64,000 bases of DNA, from the NCBI GenBank assembly GCA_963839745.1, contig CAWIWC010000009.1:1-64000 (forward strand), in the 5' to 3' direction. This stretch comes from JAIBJN01 sp963839745. Lineage in GTDB: Bacteria; Actinomycetota; Thermoleophilia; Gaiellales; Gaiellaceae. The notes under the pieces are model-generated. The model was not told the origin of the DNA, did not search any database, and saw nothing but the letters and a program-made list of their open reading frames with translations. Below are positions 15,744 to 25,778 of this stretch, one piece after another; position 1 is the stretch's first letter; every line of letters starts with the position of its first letter. The position numbers and the translations under genes were made by a program.

Positions 15744-17843
15744 GTGTCCGTCGCCGCACGCACCGCAGAACGGGTGCTGGCCCGCCGAGCAGCTTTCGCG
15801 CGCGTCCAGCCCCGCACCGCGTCCATCCTGGCAGGTCTCGTCGCCGGCAGCTTCCTGCTGCGCACGGTCCTCGCCTGGTTGCGCGCGACGCCGACCTTCT
15901 TCGCGGACGAGTACATCTACGCCGAGCTGGCGCGATCGATCTCGGAGACCGGCCGGCCGCTGATCCGCGGCGTCTCGGCCAGCTTCCCCGCTCTCCTCCA
16001 GCCGATCCTCACCGCGCCTGCCTGGCTCGTCGAGGACGTGGAGACCTCGTTCAGGCTGGTGCAGACGATCGGTGCGCTCGCCATGTCGCTCGCCGTCGTG
16101 CCCGTGTTCCTGCTCGCCCGGCGACTCGGGATCGGCACCCCTCTCGCGCTCGTCCTCGCGGCACTCGCCGTCCTCGTCCCGGACATGGTCTACGCCGGCT
16201 GGATCGTCGCCGAGCCGTTCGCCTACCCGCTCGTCCTGAGCGCCGTCGCCGTCGGGACGGTCGCCCTCGCCCGGCCGCGCCCGCGACTGCAGCTCGCGTT
16301 CCTCGTACTCGCCGGCCTCGCGACCTTCGCCCGTGTGCAGTTCGCCGTGCTGCCCGTCTGCTTCGTCGCCGCCGCCGTCCTCGTCGGCCTGCAGGAGCGC
16401 CGGCTGCGCGCCGCCCTCCGGGAGCAGCTGCTCGTGCTCGTCCTCCTGCTCGTCCCCGCCCTTGGCCTCTTCGCCGTCGGCCCCCGCCGCGCGCTCGGCT
16501 TCTACGAGGGCGTGCTCGACATCGACGTCCTCTCGCTCGAGTTCACCAAGTGGGTGGGCCTCGACGCGATGTTCCTCGCCTACGCGTCCGGGGTCGTGCT
16601 CGCCCCGGGGGCGCTGCTCGGCCTCTGGCTTGCGCTTCGGCGACCGCGCTCGCGCGAGGAGCTCGCCTTCGGCGCGCTCGCGGTCACGCTGATTGCCGTC
16701 CTCCTGCTCGAAGCGGCCGCATACGGGCTCGAAGGCAGGCTTCAGGAGCGGTACTTCTTCTACGCGGTGCCGCTCGTCGGGATCGCCTTCGTGCTCTACG
16801 CCTCCCGCGGCTGGCCTCACCGCCTCGCCCACGGCGTCCTCGCAGCCGGGCTCGTCCTGCTCGCGGTGCGCGTCCCGCTGTCGGGCTATTCCGCTGCCGA
16901 CTTCAAGACCGGCTCGCCTCTGCTGTTCGCGACCTCGCGGCTGGAGCAGGCGCTCGGCAACGTCTCGCTCGCCTCGCTCGCGATTGCGTTGGCCGTCACG
17001 GTCCTTGCCGCTGCCGTCGTGCTCCTGGCACGGCGCCCGTCGATCGGCACCCCGGCAACGCTCGGCCTCGCGCTCGCGGTCTGCGCGGCGGCCTACGGCG
17101 CCGCCGTTTCCTTCAACCTCGGGAGCGCCGACCGGGCGCGCGAGAGCGTGCTCGGCCCGCAGCCGTCGTTCGTCGATGCGTCCGGCGTGACGGACGCGGC
17201 CATGCTCCAGACGCGCTCGAGCAACCGCGGGATCGCCTCCGAGTACCTCTTCTGGAACCGCTCCGTCGACGACGTCTACCTCCTCCCCTTCGCCGAGCCT
17301 CCCGATGCATTCGCGGTCACGCGGCTGACAATCGCCGAGGACGGGACGCTGCTCGCGGGCGGGAAGCCTGTGACGCGGCCGCTGCTCGCGGACAGCAACA
17401 GCGACACCATTCGCTTCCGGGCCTCCGAGGAGGTCGCCACGTCACCGGTCTACTCGCTCCTCCGCTCGCCCGGCCCGCAGCAGCTCGCCCTCTACGCGCC
17501 GGGCCGCTTCGAGGACGGGTGGCTCGGCCTCCTTGGCTCGATCAACCTCTGGCCCGAGACAAGCTCTGAGGGGCTCGCCGGCACGCTCACCTTCGAGCTG
17601 GCGGCTCCCGAGGGAACCGAAGGCCGGGTCTCGTTCCGGCCGCAGGACGGCTCGTCCGAGGAGATCGTCGTCGCTCCCGGCGGCGCCCGCGAGGTTTCCT
17701 TCGCGGTCTGCGCGAACGGCCCGTGGGAGGTCGCCTTCGAGGCCCCCTCGACGGGCTCGGTCGGCGGCCGCTACGTCAGCCTGATGGCGTCCGAGCCGAC
17801 GTACCGGCCCGACCCGTCAGCCTGCGCAGCCGGCTCGAGCTAG
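15744..17843 (+). CDS. Multi-pass membrane glycosyltransferase-like protein (GT39/ArnT type)
   Basis: A 699-aa integral membrane protein. About 11-13 hydrophobic helices fill residues 25-465, followed by a ~230-residue extracytoplasmic C-terminal domain. The first periplasmic loop carries FADEYIYAELARSI, resembling the DE-containing catalytic loop of GT-C enzymes (Pmt/ArnT, family GT39) that use polyprenyl-phosphate sugars. Substrate cannot be told from sequence. The start is GTG; the coding end meets the rpoD stop head-on with no spacer. Upstream is the candidate structured RNA. The GT-C assignment is moderately secure. Confidence 0.72.
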   Translation: MSVAARTAERVLARRAAFARVQPRTASILAGLVAGSFLLRTVLAWLRATPTFFADEYIYAELARSISETGRPLIRGVSASFPALLQPILTAPAWLVEDVETSFRLVQTIGALAMSLAVVPVFLLARRLGIGTPLALVLAALAVLVPDMVYAGWIVAEPFAYPLVLSAVAVGTVALARPRPRLQLAFLVLAGLATFARVQFAVLPVCFVAAAVLVGLQERRLRAALREQLLVLVLLLVPALGLFAVGPRRALGFYEGVLDIDVLSLEFTKWVGLDAMFLAYASGVVLAPGALLGLWLALRRPRSREELAFGALAVTLIAVLLLEAAAYGLEGRLQERYFFYAVPLVGIAFVLYASRGWPHRLAHGVLAAGLVLLAVRVPLSGYSAADFKTGSPLLFATSRLEQALGNVSLASLAIALAVTVLAAAVVLLARRPSIGTPATLGLALAVCAAAYGAAVSFNLGSADRARESVLGPQPSFVDASGVTDAAMLQTRSSNRGIASEYLFWNRSVDDVYLLPFAEPPDAFAVTRLTIAEDGTLLAGGKPVTRPLLADSNSDTIRFRASEEVATSPVYSLLRSPGPQQLALYAPGRFEDGWLGLLGSINLWPETSSEGLAGTLTFELAAPEGTEGRVSFRPQDGSSEEIVVAPGGAREVSFAVCANGPWEVAFEAPSTGSVGGRYVSLMASEPTYRPDPSACAAGSS

Positions 17844-18935
<1,092 letters not shown>

Positions 18936-19072
18936 TGACCCGCCTTTCTCGTTACCCATGCAACGTTGTCGACCGGAACGAAAAGAGCCGGCGAGATCTC
19001 CTCGTCCCCCGGCTCACAGCCGCACCCGGCCGCGGATTCTACAACGACTGTGGAAAAGTTGGGTATGAATTT

Positions 19073-19936
19073 TCAGGCGGTCGCCGAGATCGTGCCAACT
19101 GTCTCACCCCGGCTGTTGCGGACCGGCCGCTCCCTGAGCTCGGCGATGCCCAGGACGAGGCCCGCCGCGGCGTAGGCGGCGCGGTTCGCGCCGTCGTCGA
19201 CCTTCAGCGCGACGCCCGCGCCGTCGGCGAGGCCGACGCACAGGACGCCCTCGGCCCCGCGCTTGGCGACCGACCCCGGCAGCGCCCGCATGACGAGCGT
19301 GTCGACGGCGCCGGGCCCGCCGATCAGCTGCGGGTGGGCAGTCATCGCCCGCACGACGGCGTCCGCGCCCGCGGGCTCCCCGCGGACGAGTGCGCCGAAG
19401 ACACGCGCCATCTCGACGAGGGAGAGCGCGAAGGTCGGCACGCCGCAGCCGTCGACGGCCGTGTCGAGGTCCGCGGGGTCCTTGCCGACCGCCGCGGCGA
19501 CGAGCTCGCGGACATTCTGCTGCACCGGGTGCTCCGGCAGGCGATAGCCCTCCGACGACCAGCCCCGCCGGTGCGCGAGGAAGAGAAACCCCGCGTGCTT
19601 GCCCGAGCAGTTGTGGCGGAGCTTGGAGCCGTGCTCGGCTCCGCACTCGAGGTCCTCGGTCGCGGCGCCGGCGCGGGCGAGGAGCGCACGGACGGCGACG
19701 AGCTGCTCCGGCAGCGCCTCGTGCGAGGCGCACGCGATCGCGAGCTCGTCGTCGGGCAGTTCGAACGGGACGAGCGGAAGCGCCTGGAGCGGCTTCGCCG
19801 CGGAGCGGACGAAGCTGACGACGCCCGGATCGCCCCAGGCTTCGGCGACCTCGCCGTCGCGCACGACAACCGCGTGCACGAGGTGGCGCGACTCCACGAG
19901 CCCTCCCCGTGTGACGGCTACATTGATCGCGTCCAC
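19073..19936 (-). CDS. L-asparaginase II family protein (PF06089 type)
   Basis: This 287-aa cytoplasmic enzyme of the AnsA/asparaginase-II family hydrolyses asparagine to aspartate and ammonia. The N-terminus NVAVTRGGLVESRH and the following AVVVRDGEV, SAAKPLQALP and CSGKHAGFLFLA motifs are characteristic. These belong to a fold unrelated to E. coli AnsB. A GTG start (19936) is used because the V-TRGGLVES motif is the known N-terminus. It stands 11 nt from the fpg start on the other strand, so each gene's promoter must lie within the other. Family secure; substrate inferred. Confidence 0.85.
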   Translation of the reverse strand: MDAINVAVTRGGLVESRHLVHAVVVRDGEVAEAWGDPGVVSFVRSAAKPLQALPLVPFELPDDELAIACASHEALPEQLVAVRALLARAGAATEDLECGAEHGSKLRHNCSGKHAGFLFLAHRRGWSSEGYRLPEHPVQQNVRELVAAAVGKDPADLDTAVDGCGVPTFALSLVEMARVFGALVRGEPAGADAVVRAMTAHPQLIGGPGAVDTLVMRALPGSVAKRGAEGVLCVGLADGAGVALKVDDGANRAAYAAAGLVLGIAELRERPVRNSRGETVGTISATA

Positions 19937-19947
19937 GAGGAGGAACT

Positions 19948-20775
19948 ATTCCCGAGTTTCCCGAGGTAGAGGCGGCACGCCGCACGCTGGACGAACCGGT
20001 CGCCCGCTCGCCGGTCGCCAAGGCGGGCCCCGCCCACGTGGCCACGCTGAAGACGTTCGACCCGCCGCTCTCGGCGCTCGAGGGCCGGCGCTTCGCAGGC
20101 GCGCGGCGGCGCGGCAAGCACCTCCTCTTCCCCACCGACGACGGCGAGCTGGTCCTCCACATCCACCTGATGAGCGCGGGCCGCGTCCGCTTCCTCGAGC
20201 CCGGCGCGAAGGGACCGAAGACGCCCGCGTTCCGGCTACGGCTGGAGGACGGCGGCGAGCTGATCCTCACCGAGGGCGGCCCGAAGAAGCGCGCGAAGGT
20301 CGGTGTCTTCCGACCGGAGGAGATCGAGGCCGAGCTCGAGCACCTCGGGCCTGAGGCGGAAGGCATCCAGGCGGACGAGCTGGGCGAGATCGCCCGGCGC
20401 GAGGGCCGGCGGCTGCATCCCTTCCTCCGCGACCAGCGGGCGCTCGCCGGGATCGGGCGCGCGTGGTCGAACGAGATCCTCAACCGGGCGAAGCTCTCGC
20501 CGTACGCGCTGACCACCGACCTCTCCGACGAGGAGATCGAGCGCCTCGCCGCGACGATCCGCGAGCTGATGGCCTACGGCCTCGAGCTCCGTCTCGCGGG
20601 CGCCGGTGACGCGAAGGCGTACAAGGTGCACAACCGGCTCGGCGAGCCGTGCCCCAACTGCGGCACCCCGATCGCACGGGTCGACTTCGAGGAGCACACG
20701 ATCTTCTACTGCCCCGACTGCCAGACCGGCGGGCGGGTCCTCAAGGACCGCCGGTTGTCGCGGCTGCTCAGGTAG
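19948..20775 (+). CDS. mutM: Formamidopyrimidine-DNA glycosylase (Fpg/MutM family), ATT start
   Basis: A 275-aa bifunctional glycosylase/AP lyase removing oxidised purines. The catalytic residues are the N-terminal Pro2 and Glu3, so the start must be the codon before CCC-GAG. That codon is ATT (19948-19950), giving (M)PEFPEVEAARRTL; GAGGAGG stands a few nt upstream. The first ATG/GTG/TTG in frame, GTG 20038, would delete the active site. The helix-2-turn-helix part is followed by the zinc finger CPNCGTPIARV...CPDCQ. The start may be a true AUU initiation or an ATG misread as ATT. Divergent from the asparaginase gene. Confidence 0.9.
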   Translation: MPEFPEVEAARRTLDEPVARSPVAKAGPAHVATLKTFDPPLSALEGRRFAGARRRGKHLLFPTDDGELVLHIHLMSAGRVRFLEPGAKGPKTPAFRLRLEDGGELILTEGGPKKRAKVGVFRPEEIEAELEHLGPEAEGIQADELGEIARREGRRLHPFLRDQRALAGIGRAWSNEILNRAKLSPYALTTDLSDEEIERLAATIRELMAYGLELRLAGAGDAKAYKVHNRLGEPCPNCGTPIARVDFEEHTIFYCPDCQTGGRVLKDRRLSRLLR

Positions 20776-20793
20776 ACGGGGACGGCCGCCGGC

Positions 20794-22959
20794 TCAGCGG
20801 TACGCGTCCCACATCTGGTCGCCGAAGACGCTGCGGCGCGCGCCCGTGCCCTCGCCGTCGACGGTGTCCCCGTGGTACTGCGGCACGCGGCCCGCGCCCC
20901 GGATGCAGCCGCCCTGGGCATTCGGGCCGTAGTTGACACCGTACGTGCCCTGCTTCGTCGCGCAGGCGTCCGGGATCGTGAGCGCGCCGGCGGCGACCAC
21001 TCGGTCGGCGTAGTCCGTTATGACGGTCTCGTGCTGGTCGGGCCAGTAGGCGGCCGTCTGGGGGATCAGCCGGAGGACGAGGGCCATGTACTTCGTGGGC
21101 AGCATCGTCGAGCGCTGGTACGAGCTCCCCGGCCGGGCGCCGCCGTCGACGAGCCCGTACGGGTCGCGCGTGTTGCAGTTCGAGCAGGCGTCGAGATCGT
21201 CCCAGTACGAGTCCTCCCACGCCTCGAAGTCGCCGTTGTGCCACATCTGGCCCCAGAGCGCCCTGCCGTTCACGCCCCGGTAGAGGCTGTAGGTCTCCCA
21301 GAAGTTGCGCTCGGGAGCCGCAGCGATGTCGGCGGCCATCTGCGCGTTCCGCAGGAACGTCGCGGCGAAGACCTCGACGAAGAGCTTGCCGGCGGAGTTG
21401 CCGCCGCCGCCGCGCGTGAGGTTGAGGCCGCCCCGCGTCCCCGCCCAGAGGTCGATCCCGTTCTGGACGAAGCCGATCAGCACCGGCAGCTTGGCCGCCT
21501 GGTCGGCGGCCGCCGAGCAAGGCGGGTTGCCACACGCGTTGTCGAGCATGAGCCAGAGGGCGACCTCGGAATCGGCCCGGAGCACGTTCGCACCCCAGGC
21601 ATTGCCCTCGTGGAAGGCGTCCACCGGCTCCAGCTCGCCGCCGGCGGCGACCGAGCTCGGGCTGTTGTCGAGCCGGAAATGCGCCGTGCGGAGGATCGCC
21701 TCGCTCCGGCTGATCTTCGCCGGAACCGCGCTCGAGCTCAGTCGCCTGAGCAGGCTGAGGTCGAGGCCGTTCGTCGAGAGGAGCGGCTTGTACGAGCCCC
21801 AGTAGGGCGGGCGGAACGTCGTCTCCGGACTGGCGGGAGCGGAGCCGAGCACGGTGAGGACGGCCGCGAAGCGACCGCAGCGCCGATCCGGGCACTCGCC
21901 GCCCGGGTTGTTCGACACGTACTTGACGATCGACTGCCCCGGCTGCGCCGTGTAGGGGAAGGAGACGGAGGGGCTCTGGACGCCCTCGAGGCGGCCGTCC
22001 CAGCGCTGGGCGTTCCCCGACGTCACCGCCGGGTTCACGTCGACGCCGTGGCGCAGGCTCGAGCCCGAGCCGACGATGGCCGGCGTGATCTGTCGGATCA
22101 CGGCGGGGCCGACGACGTACCAGTCGCCGTTGGCAAAGCGGCCGCAGGCATAGGAGCCCGACCCGAGGTCGAAGACGATCTGCGCGCTCGAAGCCGTCGA
22201 CGTGTACCTGATGTCGGTGCCGGTGCACATCCCGGCGGTGGGTGGCGGTGGCGGAGGGGGCGGAGGCGGAGGGGGCGGCGCGGCGCCGACGACCCCGCTG
22301 GCCGCCGAGAACGCGTCGGCCGAGCCGAGGGCGTTGGTCGCGGTCACGCGCGCGCGGAGGCGCGAGCCGTCGTCCGCGGCCGAGACGACGTACGTGGAGG
22401 ACGCCTCGCCGGTAATGGGCGCGCAGGGCGAGCCCGTGGCGTCGCAGCGGAGCCACTCGTACGCGTAGACCATGGGCGCGGCGCCTCCCCACGTCCCGTC
22501 CGACGTGGTGAGGACTGCGCCGACGGCGGCGATCCCGGTCAGGGCCGGAGCGTGGACGGAGACGGGCGGCCCGTCTACGGGCGGGCAGGGGCGCGTCCGG
22601 GCGCTGATACTGGCGGACCGGGAGACCCGGCCCGCGCGGTTGATCGCACGGACGCCGAACCGGAACGAGCGCCCACAGCGGAGGTCGCGGAACGTGTAGA
22701 CCCGGGTGCGGACGACGGCCTGGCGGCGGAAGTTCTTCGAGACGGCGAAGCGGCGCGCGGTCCGTTTCCAGGCAAGGACGACCGTGTCGGTGGACGTGGA
22801 GACGACACGGAGGGGCGATGGCTTGGCGGGACGGGGCGCGGCGGCCGACGCTGGGCCGGCGGCCACGAGTGCGGCGGAGATGGCGACAAAGGCGGCGGCG
22901 ACCGCTGCTCCCCGGCGCGAACGCGGGTAGGGGCGAACGGACAGAGTGCGGCGGCTCAT
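20794..22959 (-). CDS. Large secreted modular protein (Fn3/Ig-like plus unknown C-terminal domain)
   Basis: This ~720-aa exported protein begins MSRRTLSVRPYPRSRR, then a hydrophobic signal ending PASAAAPRP. A fibronectin-III-like domain (about 45-125) and a bacterial Ig-like repeat (VGAVLTTSDGTWGGAAPMVYAYEWLRCDATG) follow, then a run of 14 Pro (plus-strand G-rich tract near 22240). The ~440-residue C-terminal part has many Cys and conserved-looking Trp/Tyr segments (WETYSLYRGVNGRALWGQMWH). I do not recognise it; it could bind or act on surface polysaccharide. An upstream start at 23031 would precede the signal, so ATG 22959 is chosen. Confidence 0.72.
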   Translation of the reverse strand: MSRRTLSVRPYPRSRRGAAVAAAFVAISAALVAAGPASAAAPRPAKPSPLRVVSTSTDTVVLAWKRTARRFAVSKNFRRQAVVRTRVYTFRDLRCGRSFRFGVRAINRAGRVSRSASISARTRPCPPVDGPPVSVHAPALTGIAAVGAVLTTSDGTWGGAAPMVYAYEWLRCDATGSPCAPITGEASSTYVVSAADDGSRLRARVTATNALGSADAFSAASGVVGAAPPPPPPPPPPPPPTAGMCTGTDIRYTSTASSAQIVFDLGSGSYACGRFANGDWYVVGPAVIRQITPAIVGSGSSLRHGVDVNPAVTSGNAQRWDGRLEGVQSPSVSFPYTAQPGQSIVKYVSNNPGGECPDRRCGRFAAVLTVLGSAPASPETTFRPPYWGSYKPLLSTNGLDLSLLRRLSSSAVPAKISRSEAILRTAHFRLDNSPSSVAAGGELEPVDAFHEGNAWGANVLRADSEVALWLMLDNACGNPPCSAAADQAAKLPVLIGFVQNGIDLWAGTRGGLNLTRGGGGNSAGKLFVEVFAATFLRNAQMAADIAAAPERNFWETYSLYRGVNGRALWGQMWHNGDFEAWEDSYWDDLDACSNCNTRDPYGLVDGGARPGSSYQRSTMLPTKYMALVLRLIPQTAAYWPDQHETVITDYADRVVAAGALTIPDACATKQGTYGVNYGPNAQGGCIRGAGRVPQYHGDTVDGEGTGARRSVFGDQMWDAYR

Positions 22960-23083
22960 GCACTGGTGAGATCGACCGACGGCGGCGGCGCCTGGGGCCA
23001 CGAACGAGGGATCAAGCGCCGGTTCACCCAAAAGGTGCCCCGACCTAGGACGCGGCCCTCAGGAGACGGCTACGAGGATCCCG

Positions 23084-24416
23084 CTAGCCGCGGAGAGCGA
23101 CCACGGCAAGCGCCGCGACGACGTCCGGGTCGAACTGCGTGCCCGCGCAGACCTCCATCTCGTGGAGGGCCTCCTCGGCCGAGCGGGCCTTGCGGTACGG
23201 GCGGTCGGTCGTCATCGCGTTGTAGGCATCGCAGGCGCAGACGATGCGCGCGACGAGCGGAGTATCCTCGCCGGCGAGGCCGTCCGGATAGCCCTTGCCG
23301 TCCCAGCGCTCGTGGCACGAGCGGACGAGGTGTCCGACGCGACCGAGGAGCCCACCGATCTTGGCGAGCATCTGCTCGCCCTCGACGGTGTGGGACTTCA
23401 TGACCTCCCACTCCTCGTCCGTGAGCTTCCCTGGCTTGTTGATGATCTCGGCCGGGATCCGGATCTTTCCGACGTCGTGGAGGAGCGCAGTCAGCTCGGC
23501 GTCCTGCTGAGAGCGCGCGTCCAGGCCCAGCTCGGCGGAGACGCCGACGACGAGCTCGACGACGTCGCGACTGTGGCTGCCGGTGTAGGCGTCGTCGGCC
23601 TCGATGACGTCGCCGAGCAGGAATGCCGTCCCGCGGTACGCGTGGCTGAGCTCGAGCGCGTGGTCGATCCGGCTGTGACGCTCGCGCGCGAAGAAGGCAA
23701 AGAGGGCAAGCAGCGGGACGACGAGCAGGATCGCGAACGGCTCGTCGTAGGCGACGACTGCGAAGAGGAAACCGGCCGGCGCGAGCGCCGCGTCCACGAA
23801 GTAGACGGGTGCCGTCAGCCGGAGCTGCGCGCGAACGGGGAACGTCGAAGGCCACCTGGGCGCGCACGGACGAGCTGGCGAAGTCGAAGGCGAACTGCGC
23901 GGCGAGCACGAGCGCGAGCAGCGGCAGCACGTCCCAGGTCGGCGCCGGCTCGCCTGCGATCGCGAGCACGAGGGCGGGCCCGAGTGCGTGCCACGCGCTG
24001 AACACCTCCAGCAGCGCGCGCTCGCCGTGGACGCGCTTGCGCGCGAAGTCGGCGGACGAGCAGAGGAGGAATCCGACCGCCACGCAGAGCGGGACGAGGG
24101 CGACCGGGAGCAGGAAGAGCATGGGGACGAAGACGATCTGCGTGGGGACCGCGAAGCCCGAGCCGACCTCGAACTCCACGCGCGCTGCGAGCGCGTACGC
24201 GACCACGAGCAGGAGGAGCACGCCCGGCTCGACGGCCCGGTCAGAAGGCGCGAGGAAGGCGAACGGGACGGCCACCGCGACGAACGCCAGGGCACCCAAC
24301 AGCGTGGCGCGCGAGTCTCTCGCCGCCAGCCGTTCGGACGCGCGCGCACGCGCGTCCTCGATGAGCCCGCCGGCCTCGGGATCGAGGTCGGCCGCAGTGG
24401 GCGTCGCCACGGACAT
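23084..24416 (-). pseudogene. Membrane HD-GYP domain protein, interrupted by one frameshift
   Basis: The 5' frame begins MSVATPTAADLDPEAG and encodes six hydrophobic helices, ending in nonsense after AQVAFDVP. From about 23837-23840 (four G on the plus strand) the next frame carries RAQLRLTAPVYFVDAA, further helices and a full HD-GYP domain with LLHDVGKIRIP and CHERWDGKGYPDGL, to the stop at 23084. Deleting one base of the G/C run restores a single ~443-aa protein. HD-GYP domains hydrolyse cyclic-di-GMP; the first His of the HHE motif is Cys here, a common variant. The gene is probably functional with a sequence error, or newly broken. Confidence 0.75.
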
Positions 24417-24552
24417 CTCCCTGGAGTGTCGGGGCTGAGCTACACGCGGGATTCCCTCGAAGGGGTGATCAACGCGGTTCCCTCCGACGAGGGATGGCGC
24501 GCCGTTCGGCGTTCCCAACACTGAGATGACCAGCGGCCAGGGAGGAATTGCG

Positions 24553-25179
24553 GTGAAGAGAGGTTTTCTGCGGTGCGGTCTCGTTGCGTTGTGCGCGCTT
24601 GCTGTTGCGGCGCCCGCACAGGCCGGTTCGTTCGGAGATTCGGCAGTCGGCTGTGAAGGCCGGACGGCGTCGCAGCCGTTCCTGCGCTGGCTCGACCCGA
24701 TGCGGTACGTGCTCGCGCCCAACGGCAACCTCGAGTCCGGGGCGACCGGTTGGACGCTGACCGGCGGCGCCAGGGTCGAGGCCGGGAACGAGTCCTTCTT
24801 CGTCGGCGGCAAGAGCGACACGCGCTCGCTCTACCTGCCGTCCGGCAGCACCGCGACGACGCGCCCCATGTGCGTCCAGCTCCTGCACCCGACGTTCCGG
24901 TACTTCGCCAAGAACCGTGGGTCGATCGTTCTCTCGAGCCTCCTCGTCGAGGCGCTGGTCGAGAACCCGCTCACGGGCAAGGTCCTGGTGCTGCCGGCCG
25001 GCGTGCACACCGGCGGCTCGAACTGGCATCCGTCGCTCCCGGGCCTCGTCGTGGCCGACCTGGTGTCCCTCCTGGACCCGAACGGCGAGCTCGCGGTCGC
25101 CTTCCGCTTCCGGCCCGTCGGGCTCGCAGCGAAGTGGCAGATCGACGACGTCTACGTCGATCCGTTCAGGAACCGCTAG
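24553..25179 (+). CDS. Secreted protein of unknown function (208 aa)
   Basis: The GTG start has GGAGGA six nt upstream and opens a signal peptide (VKRGFLRCGLVALCALAVAAPAQA). The mature domain starts GSFGDSAVGCEG and contains 'NGNLESGATGWTLTGGARVEAG', a pattern of a carbohydrate-binding-like jelly-roll (compare CBM families). No catalytic residues are evident. Two or three Cys may be paired. The promoter region (24417-24552) is shared with the divergent HD-GYP gene. It ends 14 nt beyond the minus-strand ChpT-like stop. Function unknown. Confidence 0.65.
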   Translation: MKRGFLRCGLVALCALAVAAPAQAGSFGDSAVGCEGRTASQPFLRWLDPMRYVLAPNGNLESGATGWTLTGGARVEAGNESFFVGGKSDTRSLYLPSGSTATTRPMCVQLLHPTFRYFAKNRGSIVLSSLLVEALVENPLTGKVLVLPAGVHTGGSNWHPSLPGLVVADLVSLLDPNGELAVAFRFRPVGLAAKWQIDDVYVDPFRNR

Positions 25180-25753
25180 GTAGCCGGATCACAAGAGTCT
25201 CGTCGCGCGCCTCGAGGGTCCCCTCGAGCGCGCGCACGAGCATGGCAGCGGCGGGGGCGGCGAGCTCCCGCAGCTCCTCTCCGAGCACGACAGGCTCCGC
25301 CGGGCGGGAGAGCGGGGAGATCGTCAGCACCGGGCCGGCCACTTGCATCGTGACCGTGTCGTGGCCGCCGAACCGGGCGGCCGCGCGCGCGAGCTGAGCA
25401 AGCGCGCGCGCCGTGGGATCCGGGTCGACGAGCACCGCCGATCCCTCACCCGACACCTCGACCCGCCCCTCCTCGAGCCGCTCGGCGGCCCCCCGTGCGA
25501 GCTCGAGAGAGTCCGTCTCGACCAGGACCGGCTTGTAGAGGCCGAGCTGGATGCGCGTGGCAAGCCTGAGCTGGTCGACGAGATCGTCGATCTGCGACGA
25601 CGCGGCGCCGATCATCTCGACGTAGCGGTCCGAAGGCGGCTCGAGCTCGACCCGCTCGAGCGTCCGCGCGAAGCCGTAGACCGTCGCCAGCGGGGTGAGG
25701 ATGTCGTGGCAGGCGACCGAGACCAGCTCGGCATATTGGCGATCGTTGGTCAT
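25166..25753 (-). CDS. HisKA-type phosphotransfer protein with degenerate kinase domain (ChpT-like)
   Basis: A 195-aa protein. Its first half is a DHp/HisKA helical domain with an H-box ACHDILTPLATVYGFA. The second half has the size and beta-alpha spacing of an HATPase domain (ARALAQLARAAARFGG, a core strand MQVAGPVLTISPL) but lacks the N, G1 and G2 boxes. This resembles the ChpT phosphotransferase layout, a degenerate dimeric kinase lacking ATP binding. No sensor domain or membrane segment is present. It is divergent from folE2 with only 25 nt between starts. A cognate kinase or regulator is not next to it. The layout is seen; function is inferred. Confidence 0.6.
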   Translation of the reverse strand: MTNDRQYAELVSVACHDILTPLATVYGFARTLERVELEPPSDRYVEMIGAASSQIDDLVDQLRLATRIQLGLYKPVLVETDSLELARGAAERLEEGRVEVSGEGSAVLVDPDPTARALAQLARAAARFGGHDTVTMQVAGPVLTISPLSRPAEPVVLGEELRELAAPAAAMLVRALEGTLEARDETLVIRLPSGS

Positions 25754-25778
25754 GTCACGGGGTGCTACGTTTCGCCGG

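Noticed and set aside
22235..22280. A G-rich tandem repeat as a minisatellite or G-quadruplex element
   Set aside because: It encodes a Pro-rich linker in the secreted protein on the opposite strand, which explains it.
20872..23403. An 843-codon plus-strand frame opposite the Fn3/Ig-like protein
   Set aside because: Anti-sense of a gene with a signal peptide and recognisable domains; the composition is Arg/Gly/Asp-rich nonsense.
23837..23840. Programmed ribosomal frameshifting in the HD-GYP gene
   Set aside because: There is no slippery heptamer or downstream stimulator, and similar one-base shifts occur in unrelated genes, so error or mutation is simpler.
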